Positions 1-5,278 of a DNA stretch of 8,077 nt are shown here, piece after piece; the stretch's first letter is position 1, and each line of letters starts with the position of its first letter. The position numbers and the translations under genes were made by a program. Source of the DNA: Oscillospiraceae bacterium. GTDB taxonomy: Bacteria > Bacillota_A > Clostridia > Oscillospirales > Ruminococcaceae. The DNA is taken from assembly GCA_017414145.1 (NCBI GenBank), contig JAFPQL010000255.1:1-8077 (forward strand), read 5' to 3'. The notes under the pieces were generated by a model. That model worked only from the letters and a program-made list of their open reading frames with translations. It searched no databases and had not been told where the DNA came from.

Positions 1-128
1 ATGACATCGAGATGCTTCAGGATCTCATCATCGCGGCTGTGAACGATGCCGTGAACAACGTCGAAGAGACCACCGAGAACGAGATGACCAAGATCACCGG
101 CGGCGTCGCACTTCCGGGTCTGTTCTGA
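1..128 (+). CDS. ybaB: YbaB/EbfC family nucleoid-associated protein, C-terminal end (5' truncated)
   Basis: The reading frame is open from base 3 and ends at the TGA at 126-128, giving the last 41 residues. The tail runs from DIEMLQDLIIAAVNDAV through a polar helix to a TGG...LPGLF end, which is the typical C-terminus of YbaB/EbfC proteins. These are small dimeric DNA-binding proteins of about 100-115 residues, so roughly the first 60% of the gene lies before the window. The family binds DNA as a tweezer-shaped dimer and is commonly encoded between dnaX and recR. The recR start only 3 nt downstream fits that arrangement, so dnaX is expected just upstream of the window. Family assignment rests on the C-terminal pattern and on synteny. 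Confidence 0.88.
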   Translation, partial: DIEMLQDLIIAAVNDAVNNVEETTENEMTKITGGVALPGLF

Positions 129-131
129 TTT

Positions 132-734
132 ATGGACAATTTCAGCGCGCTTCCGCTGGTTGTTCTGGCTGAAAAATTCGCAGCGCTGCCCGGCATCGGC
201 ATGAAGACCGCGCAGCGCCTTGCGTATGCCGTCATGGAAATGCCGCAGGAGGACGCCGAGGCGTTTGCGGCGGCGATTCTCGCAGCGAAAACGCAGATTC
301 ATGACTGCCCGGTCTGCCAGAATCTCACCGAGCAGGAGATCTGCCCGATCTGCGGCAATCCCAAGCGCGACCGGAGCACGGTCTGCGTGGTCGAGGGACC
401 GAAGGATGTCGCCGCAATCGAGCGCACGCATGAGTATCAGGGCGTTTACCATGTGCTGCACGGGCTGATTTCGCCGCTGGACGGCATCACGCCGGAGCAT
501 CTGCGCATTCAGCAGCTTCTGGACCGCATCCGGGAGGGCGGCATTTCGGAGCTCATCATGGCGACGAATCCGAGCATTGAGGGTGAGGCGACTGCGATGT
601 ACCTCTCCCGCCTCTGCAAGCCGCTTTCTGTCCGCGTGACAAGGCTGGCGTTCGGTCTGCCGGTCGGCGGTGTGATTGAATACACCGACGAGGTGACGCT
701 CTACCGCGCCCTCACGAACCGCAGTGAGATGTGA
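132..734 (+). CDS. recR: Recombination mediator protein RecR
   Basis: RecR acts with RecO (and RecF) to load RecA onto SSB-coated single-stranded DNA during gap and break repair in the cytoplasm. The 200-residue length is the normal family size. Domains are in the canonical order. A helix-hairpin-helix DNA-binding segment lies at about residues 18-31 (LPGIGMKTAQRLA). A four-cysteine zinc finger uses C59, C62, C71 and C74. A Toprim domain covers about 83-175, with the acidic VVEGPKD at 87-92 and ATNPSIEGEAT at 144-154. The C-terminal GLPVGGVIEYTDEVTL...ALTNR tail is also typical. The ATG at 132 gives the normal N-terminus. No SD is visible before it, and the ybaB stop is only 3 nt upstream, so translational coupling to ybaB is likely. 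All key residues are present and the gene looks intact. Confidence 0.97.
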   Translation: MDNFSALPLVVLAEKFAALPGIGMKTAQRLAYAVMEMPQEDAEAFAAAILAAKTQIHDCPVCQNLTEQEICPICGNPKRDRSTVCVVEGPKDVAAIERTHEYQGVYHVLHGLISPLDGITPEHLRIQQLLDRIREGGISELIMATNPSIEGEATAMYLSRLCKPLSVRVTRLAFGLPVGGVIEYTDEVTLYRALTNRSEM

Positions 735-737
735 GCG

Positions 738-1406
738 ATGCGCGGCGTGATTTTTGATCTGGACGGCACGCTGCTGGACTCCATGCCGATGTGGCATGAG
801 CTGGACAAGCGGTTTCTGCGCGTACACGGCATCGAGCCGCCGCCCGATGTGACGCAGGCGGTCCGGGATATGACCGCGGAGGAGGCCGCCGCCTATTATG
901 CGGTGCGGTTTCCGCTTTCGATGTCGCCCGCCGAAATTCTGGCGGAATGCGAGGACATGGCAGCGGAGGAATACCGCAGGCATTTGCAGCTAAAGCCCGG
1001 TGCGGCGGAATTTCTGCACGGGCTGGCAGCGCGGGGGATTCCCTTCGGGCTGGCGAGCGTGACCTACCGGCGACTGCTGGAGGCGGCGCTGGAGCGGCTG
1101 CGGATCCGCAGTCTGTTCCGCTTTATCCTGACGCCGGATGACGGGCTGCGGGGCAAGGCATTCCCCGACCTCTATCTGCGCGGCGCGGCACTGCTGCGGG
1201 CGGCGCCGGAAGACTGCGCGGTCATCGAGGATGCGCTCTATGCGGCGAAAACCGCGAAGCACGCCGGCTTTTATACGGTCGGATTCCGTGACGCCTCGGC
1301 CGATGCCGACTGGGACGAACTCTGCGCGGTCTGTGACCGGACGGCGGCTCACTGGGCGGAGCTGAATTCGCCCGCCTTTTTCTCAGAATTTCAAGACGGC
1401 AGTTGA
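738..1406 (+). CDS. HAD-superfamily phosphatase (beta-phosphoglucomutase-like)
   Basis: This is a 222-residue haloacid-dehalogenase superfamily hydrolase, presumably a cytoplasmic phosphatase for a small phosphorylated metabolite. Motif I is FDLDGTLLDS, with nucleophile D7 and general acid/base D9. Motif II is probably S107 in GLASVT, motif III is K140 in RGKAFPDLYL, and motif IV is E164-D165 in VIEDALYAAKTAKHAG. Residues of about 18-95 between motifs I and II form a helical C1 cap, as in the PGM/phosphatase subgroup. The usual GKPxPD of motif III reads GKAFPD here. The ATG lies 3 nt after the recR stop with only a weak SD (GTGAG, inside recR), so it is probably translated as part of the ybaB-recR operon. 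The motifs make it a HAD enzyme, but the substrate cannot be deduced. Confidence 0.9.
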   Translation: MRGVIFDLDGTLLDSMPMWHELDKRFLRVHGIEPPPDVTQAVRDMTAEEAAAYYAVRFPLSMSPAEILAECEDMAAEEYRRHLQLKPGAAEFLHGLAARGIPFGLASVTYRRLLEAALERLRIRSLFRFILTPDDGLRGKAFPDLYLRGAALLRAAPEDCAVIEDALYAAKTAKHAGFYTVGFRDASADADWDELCAVCDRTAAHWAELNSPAFFSEFQDGS

Positions 1407-1442
1407 GGGAGACATCCGGCAGGAGCGTCTTCCTCTTTTCGT
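1405..1442 (+). terminator. Candidate intrinsic terminator or attenuator after the HAD gene
   Basis: GAGGGAGAC at 1405-1413, starting in the HAD stop codon, pairs with GTCTTCCTC at 1427-1435. The 9-bp stem has one G-U pair and a 13-nt loop. It is followed at once by TTTTCGTCT. This is the layout of a rho-independent terminator, but the T-run is short (four T, then interrupted) and the stem is moderate. It could therefore act as partial read-through, splitting ybaB-recR-HAD from the downstream genes. No confident promoter was found before the amidohydrolase, which argues for leaky termination. Confidence 0.4.
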
Positions 1443-1447
1443 CTGAC

Positions 1448-1452
1448 AGGAG
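1448..1452 (+). promoter_or_regulatory. SD sequence that decides the amidohydrolase start
   Basis: AGGAG lies 10 nt before the ATG at 1463. No comparable site precedes the upstream in-frame TTG at 1403, which overlaps the HAD stop codon. This supports starting the protein at 1463. Confidence 0.7.
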
Positions 1453-1462
1453 TTATTTTGAT

Positions 1463-2299
1463 ATGCTGATTGATTTTCATACCCATGTGTTTGCAGAGGA
1501 GATTGCCGACCGCGCCCGTGACGCGCTGATTGCCGGCGTATACCGCGAGCAGGGCGCCGGTTACCGGAAGGGCGAGCAGCTCAATTTCCGGGAGCTGACC
1601 GTCAAAGCGCTCCTTGACTCGATGGACGCGGCGGGCGTGGACAAAAGCGTCTGCCTGCACATTGCGACGAAGCCGCATCAGACGGCTGCGATCAACCGTT
1701 TTGCCGCGGCACTCAGCGCGGCATCGGGCGGGCGCCTGTACTCCTTTGCAACGCTGCACCCCGCAGACCCCGACTGGAAGGGCGTTCTGGACGGCATTGC
1801 CGCGGCGGGATTCGCCGGCATCAAGCTGCACCCGCAGTTTCAGCAGTACGCGATTGACGGGCCGGAATTCCGCCGCATTATCGCCTATGCCGTTTCGCTC
1901 GGTCTGCTGGTGATCTTTCACGCCGGTGCGGATATCGGTCTGCCGCCGCCGGTCTATGCGTCTCCGGCGCAGATCCGCAGTCTGCTGGACAGCGGCATCG
2001 ACGGCAGTCACCTGATTGCGGCGCATATGGGCGGCTGGCAGCAGTGGGACGATGTCGAGCGGTATCTGGTCGGCACGGACATTCTGCTCGATACGGCGTT
2101 TGTCCGCGACTTTCTGCCGCCGGCGCAGGCGCGCCGCATCATCCGGCATCACGGTGCGGAGAAGATTCTGTTCGGCTCGGATTCCCCGTGGGAAAATCCC
2201 GCCGACACGCTCCGCTTTTTGCAGTCGCTGGACCTGACGGAGCGGGAGCTGGCGCTGATCACACATGAAAACGCGGAGCGGCTGCTCTCCGGCGTCTGA
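1463..2299 (+). CDS. Amidohydrolase_2-type TIM-barrel metal-dependent hydrolase
   Basis: This 278-residue protein belongs to the amidohydrolase superfamily (PF04909/COG2159-like), cytoplasmic enzymes that use a barrel-bound metal to hydrolyse or decarboxylate small molecules. The N-terminus MLIDFHTHVF carries the HxH metal motif (H6, H8). Further expected ligands are H123 in GIKLHPQFQ, H153 in VIFHAGAD, H188 in AAHMGGW and the catalytic D240 in LFGSDSPWENP. The C-terminal ITHENAERLL is the usual closing helix. The frame stays open upstream to a TTG at 1403, but the added residues are unlike the family and ATG 1463 has an SD, so 1463 is preferred. It sits 56 nt after the HAD gene and 48 nt before dus. 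The metal centre looks complete. The substrate is unknown, and neighbouring genes do not reveal it. Confidence 0.9.
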   Translation: MLIDFHTHVFAEEIADRARDALIAGVYREQGAGYRKGEQLNFRELTVKALLDSMDAAGVDKSVCLHIATKPHQTAAINRFAAALSAASGGRLYSFATLHPADPDWKGVLDGIAAAGFAGIKLHPQFQQYAIDGPEFRRIIAYAVSLGLLVIFHAGADIGLPPPVYASPAQIRSLLDSGIDGSHLIAAHMGGWQQWDDVERYLVGTDILLDTAFVRDFLPPAQARRIIRHHGAEKILFGSDSPWENPADTLRFLQSLDLTERELALITHENAERLLSGV

Positions 2300-2347
2300 C
2301 AGCCGCGGCACATCATCCGGCCTCGCCGGGACTGGGGAATCTGACAT

Positions 2348-3331
2348 ATGAACACAGTTTTGATTGCGGGGCAGACCGTCCCGCAGACTGCCGCGCTGGC
2401 GCCGATGGCATCCGTCGCGGACAGTGCATACCGCACGCTCTGTGTGCGGCACGGCGCCTGCATGACGACCGGCGAGCTGGTCTCGGCAAAGGGTCTTTGC
2501 TACGGCAGCCGCGGCAGCGCGGAGCTTTGCCGCATCACGGAGGCGGAGCGCCCGATGGGACTTCAGCTCTTCGGCGCAGAGCCGGAATTCATCGCGGAGG
2601 CGGTGCAGAAAATGCTGCCCTTTTCTCCGGACTGGATTGACATCAACATGGGATGCCCCGTGCCGAAGGTCGTCTCGCAGGGGGCGGGCAGCGCACTGAT
2701 GAAAACGCCGGAGATCGCCGAAAGGGTACTGTCTGCGGCAGTCCGGAGCGCGGCAGGCAGCGTCCCCGTCACCGTGAAAATGCGCATCGGCTGGGACAGC
2801 GAAAGCGTCAATGCCGTCGAGTTCGCAAAGCGCATGGAGGCGGCCGGTGCGGCGGCGATTGCCGTACACGGCAGAACGCGGATGCAGTTTTACGCGGGAA
2901 AAGCCGACTGGAAGCCGATTGCGGCGGTCAAGGCGGCAGTCTCCGTGCCGGTCATCGGAAACGGCGATGTGCAAAGCGGCGCGGACGCCCTGCGGATGTA
3001 TGCGGAGACCGGCTGCGATCTGGTCATGGTCGGGCGCGCAACCTACGGAAATCCGTGGATCTTCGAGGAAATCGCCGCCGCCGTCCGCGGGGAGGCCTAT
3101 CAGGCGCCCGCCGTCGGGGAGCGGCTGCGGGAAATGCTCAAACACATCCGCATGATTCTGGACAGCAGCGAAAAATCCGAGGCGCTTGCCATGCGGGAGG
3201 CCAGAAAGCACGCGCTCTGGTATCTGCGCGGATATCCCGGCGCGGCAGCCTTCCGGGCGCGGTCGGCGACGCTCAGCTCATACCGTGAGGCGGAGGAACT
3301 GGTCGCGGAGTATCTTGCACGGAATCCGTGA
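2348..3331 (+). CDS. tRNA-dihydrouridine synthase (DusB-like)
   Basis: This FMN-dependent enzyme reduces specific uridines in tRNA to dihydrouridine using NADPH, in the cytoplasm. The 327 residues match the family. The N-terminal barrel opens with LAPMASVAD (residues 17-25). The DINMGCPVPKVV motif places the catalytic acid C103. K144 (TVKMRIGW) and H174 (HGRTR) are FMN/substrate residues, and GNGD (204-207) and VGRATYGNPWIF (228-239) form the flavin phosphate site. The C-terminal helical tRNA-binding domain runs from about 250 to the end. ATG 2348 has GGGGA at 2334-2338 with 9-nt spacing. LAPMASVAD differs slightly from the common LAPMAGVTD. The gene ends inside a duplicated palindrome, so its stop codon lies in the first repeat copy. 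The DusB label rests on overall resemblance; another Dus subgroup is possible. Confidence 0.93.
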   Translation: MNTVLIAGQTVPQTAALAPMASVADSAYRTLCVRHGACMTTGELVSAKGLCYGSRGSAELCRITEAERPMGLQLFGAEPEFIAEAVQKMLPFSPDWIDINMGCPVPKVVSQGAGSALMKTPEIAERVLSAAVRSAAGSVPVTVKMRIGWDSESVNAVEFAKRMEAAGAAAIAVHGRTRMQFYAGKADWKPIAAVKAAVSVPVIGNGDVQSGADALRMYAETGCDLVMVGRATYGNPWIFEEIAAAVRGEAYQAPAVGERLREMLKHIRMILDSSEKSEALAMREARKHALWYLRGYPGAAAFRARSATLSSYREAEELVAEYLARNP

Positions 3332-3345
3332 CACGGAATCCGTGA
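3318..3345 (+). repeat. Two tandem copies of a 14-bp palindromic unit across the dus stop codon
   Basis: CACGGAATCCGTGA occurs at 3318-3331 and again, exactly, at 3332-3345. Each copy holds a 6-1-6 inverted repeat (CACGGA-A-TCCGTG). Together they can also fold into a 13-bp-arm hairpin with one A-A mismatch (3318-3330 with 3332-3344). The dus TGA is the last three bases of copy one. The inverse core CGGATTCCGT recurs at 3418-3427. No T-run follows directly (the nearest run of six is at 3366-3371), so it is not a textbook terminator. A structured 3' end or a protein-binding site is possible. Confidence 0.85.
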
Positions 3346-3436
3346 TTCTGCACAGGTTTTCGCTCTTTTTTCTGTGGACTGTGCCGAATCGCCGGCGAAC
3401 CTGTGAGAATTCCGCCGCGGATTCCGTATACTGTAT

Positions 3437-3488
3437 TGAGAGAGCCGTTTTGCATCGTACAGTGAGAGAGCCGTTTTGCATCGTACAG
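3437..3488 (+). repeat. Perfect 2 x 26-bp tandem repeat upstream of the promoter
   Basis: The 26-bp unit beginning TGAGAGAGCCGTTTTGCA and ending TCGTACAG is present at 3437-3462 and again without mismatch at 3463-3488. The identity stops sharply at both ends. The array ends 4 bp before the -35 box of the promoter at 3493-3521. A duplicated element in this place may be a pair of regulator sites or a recent slippage product; the sequence alone does not tell which. Confidence 0.93.
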
Positions 3489-3492
3489 AATC

Positions 3493-3521
3493 TTGACAAC
3501 ACGCCGTAAATATGATATACT
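3493..3521 (+). promoter_or_regulatory. Strong sigma-70/SigA-type promoter for the envelope operon
   Basis: A perfect -35 TTGACA at 3493-3498 and a -10 TATACT at 3516-3521 are separated by 17 bp. TG at 3513-3514 gives an extended -10 (TGATATACT). The predicted transcription start is about 3527-3529. It is the clearest promoter in the window and fires into the FHA-SEDS-PBP-CotH gene set. The 26-bp repeats abut it upstream. Confidence 0.88.
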
Positions 3522-3552
3522 GAAACGATGCAGAATCTTTGCTTCTGTTTAC

Positions 3553-3560
3553 AGAAAGGG
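3553..3560 (+). promoter_or_regulatory. SD-like site that decides the FHA gene start
   Basis: AGAAAGGG lies 9 nt before TTG 3570 and about 25 nt after the predicted transcription start. The in-frame ATG at 3528 has no room for an SD because it coincides with that start. Confidence 0.6.
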
Positions 3561-3569
3561 CGTATTCTC

Positions 3570-4007
3570 TTGGATTTATCGAAATTACTCAACAACGATC
3601 CGCTGCTGCGTGCGGGACTTGCCGCCGCTGCCGTGATCTTTGTTGATCTCTGTGCGCTGGTCATTCTGATCGCGGCCTCGCGGGAGCGAAAGCACAGCGA
3701 CCGGCGCTGGGCATATGAAAACCGCGGGTTTATGCTGGCCTGCGGAGAGGTCTGTTATCCGCTGGGCGCGGCCGAGATTGTCATCGGGCGGCATCCGAGC
3801 GCGGATATCCGCTTTTCAGACGGGGAGATTTCCCGTTTTCACGCGATTCTGACACTGTCCGCAGGGGCGTGGCAGATCGAGGATCTGAGCGGCAACGGCG
3901 TGACCGTCAACGGCAGGCGCATCGACGCGCCCTGCATCCTGCACAAAAACGATGTCATCGGCATCGGCAGGCGGCAGCTCACGGTCATCCGCGGAAGGAG
4001 AGGGTGA
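3570..4007 (+). CDS. Membrane-anchored FHA-domain protein
   Basis: From the TTG at 3570 the product is 145 residues. The short N-terminus MDLSKLLNNDPLLR is followed by one transmembrane helix (about residues 14-36) and a basic stop-transfer RERKHSDRR, so the rest should be cytoplasmic. A forkhead-associated domain fills about 66-143, with GRHPSADI (73-80), SRFH (89-92) and NGVTVNG (109-115). The G-R, S-x-x-H and N-G residues that recognise phosphothreonine peptides are all kept. FHA domains dock proteins phosphorylated by Ser/Thr kinases. No kinase of the PASTA type is in the window. The gene is first in the operon, 4 nt before the SEDS gene, so it probably links the wall synthase to phospho-signalling. 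An alternative start, ATG 3528 (159 aa), would need leaderless translation. Family assignment is secure; the partner is unknown. Confidence 0.92.
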   Translation: MDLSKLLNNDPLLRAGLAAAAVIFVDLCALVILIAASRERKHSDRRWAYENRGFMLACGEVCYPLGAAEIVIGRHPSADIRFSDGEISRFHAILTLSAGAWQIEDLSGNGVTVNGRRIDAPCILHKNDVIGIGRRQLTVIRGRRG

Positions 4008-4011
4008 CGGC

Positions 4012-5277
4012 ATGAAAAAATCACTCTCGCACCCGTTTCTGCTGCTGCTGATTCTGATTGCGCACACGGCGATGCTGCTGCTGGTGGTCTTCAGCTTCGG
4101 GCTGACACCCGATGCCATTCTGCTCTCCTCGGCCGTGCTGCTCTTTGATTTCATCGGCTTCATCTTTCTGCAGTTTGTCCACCGCGAGGCCTGTACGGTC
4201 GATTCGGTGCTGCTGCTCGTGCTCGGCATGAGTACGATCTATCAGTCCTGCTTCGGCGGGCTGACCTTTGCGAAGAAGCACTTTATCTTCGCGGTTGCGG
4301 CATTTGTGATCTGTCAGTTCACTTATCTGCTTGTGCGGAATCCCTACCGCGCCGAGAAATTAAAGCCGCTGTGGTATCTGATGTTTGCCGGACTGGTCGG
4401 GGCGATCTTCTTCCTGACGGGCAGCCGCGGCATCTGGATTGACCTCGGATTCATCACGCTGCAGCCGTCGGAATTTGTCAAGCCGGTCTTTGTGCTGATC
4501 TGCGCCAGCTCGATCCGCACACAGCTCCGCAAGCATACGGTGCTCGGCTTTCACTATGTGCCGGACAATCTCGCACTGCTCGCCTGCACGGCGGTCATCG
4601 CGGGGCTGCAGTGGTACTGCCGCGACCTCGGCTCTCTGCCGACCTTTGTGGCGGCTGCGGGCTGCGGACTGCTGCTGCGGTTCCGCTATCTGCGCGAGAA
4701 GGTCTCGCTGCGCCTTGTGATTTTCCTCTGCCTGTGCGTCTGCGGCGCTGCCGTGGCGGCGTGGCATCTGGCGCCTGCCTATGTGCAGGAGCGTCTGCAT
4801 TCCGATATCTGGGCGGATATGTCCGGCAGCGGATATCAGCAGGTCAAGGCGCTGACGGCCATCGCGGAGGGCGGCTGGTTCGGCAAGGGTGCCGGCAACG
4901 GCACGCTGATTCATGTCGCGGCATCGCGCACGGACATCGTCTTTTCCGCGATCTGTGAGGAATGGGGACTGTTCACCGGCCTGATGACCGTCATCCTCGT
5001 GCTGTTTCTGCCCGCATCGCTGCTGGCGGTTCCGCCGCGGAGCTATTATCACTCCGGACTGGCCGTCGGTGTGGCAGCGGTCTTCATGGTGCAGATGACG
5101 CTCAATGTCTTCGGCTCCTGCAACCTGATTCCGTTCACGGGCGTGACGATTCCGTTCATCTCGCAGGGCGGCAGCTCGATGCTGTCCAGCGGCATTCTGG
5201 CGGGCTTCCTGAAGGCGGCGCAGGCGCCGGTTCTGACGGGCGGTAATACCGCCGCCGAAGCGGAAGGAGGCAGATGA
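4012..5277 (+). CDS. SEDS-family peptidoglycan glycosyltransferase (FtsW/RodA/SpoVE)
   Basis: This 421-residue polytopic membrane protein would polymerise lipid II into glycan strands together with the class B PBP encoded next to it. The hydrophobic segments fit the roughly ten-helix SEDS fold. Diagnostic motifs are LQPSEFVK (150-157), RDLG with the predicted catalytic D205, EGGWFGKGAGNG (286-297), SRTDIVFSAICEEWGL (305-320) and IPFTGVTIPFISQGGSSML (373-391). The common QPDLGT around the catalytic Asp reads CRDLGS here. ATG 4012 follows AAGGAG (3995-4000) and lies 4 nt after the FHA stop. The frame is open back to 3952, but that extension lies inside the FHA gene and is low-complexity, so 4012 is chosen. 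FtsW, RodA and SpoVE cannot be told apart from sequence alone; the neighbouring FHA and PBP genes recall actinobacterial RodA. Confidence 0.94.
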   Translation: MKKSLSHPFLLLLILIAHTAMLLLVVFSFGLTPDAILLSSAVLLFDFIGFIFLQFVHREACTVDSVLLLVLGMSTIYQSCFGGLTFAKKHFIFAVAAFVICQFTYLLVRNPYRAEKLKPLWYLMFAGLVGAIFFLTGSRGIWIDLGFITLQPSEFVKPVFVLICASSIRTQLRKHTVLGFHYVPDNLALLACTAVIAGLQWYCRDLGSLPTFVAAAGCGLLLRFRYLREKVSLRLVIFLCLCVCGAAVAAWHLAPAYVQERLHSDIWADMSGSGYQQVKALTAIAEGGWFGKGAGNGTLIHVAASRTDIVFSAICEEWGLFTGLMTVILVLFLPASLLAVPPRSYYHSGLAVGVAAVFMVQMTLNVFGSCNLIPFTGVTIPFISQGGSSMLSSGILAGFLKAAQAPVLTGGNTAAEAEGGR

Positions 5278-5278
5278 A

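Noticed and set aside
2316..2330. Short hairpin (CCGGC-CTC-GCCGG) between amidohydrolase and dus
   Set aside because: Only 5-6 bp, with no T-run after it and a dus SD directly downstream; common by chance in GC-rich DNA.
1391..3211. 606-codon open frame on the minus strand
   Set aside because: It runs antisense to the amidohydrolase and dus genes, both with complete family motifs. Its translation is Arg/Ala/His-rich with no recognisable domain, as expected for a shadow frame in GC-rich DNA.
3350..3384. GCACAG / CTGTGC inverted repeat with a T-rich segment, as a terminator for dus
   Set aside because: The T-run lies in the loop instead of after the stem, and the stem is only 6 bp, so it does not fit an intrinsic terminator on the + strand.
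3403..3432. Second promoter: GTGAGA (3403-3408), 18 bp, TATACT (3427-3432)
   Set aside because: The -10 is good and matches that of the main promoter, but the -35 has only 4 of 6 matches and no TG extension. It is too weak to call beside the strong promoter at 3493.
3437..3488. CRISPR array
   Set aside because: There are only two units, directly abutting, with no spacers between them and no cas genes in the window.
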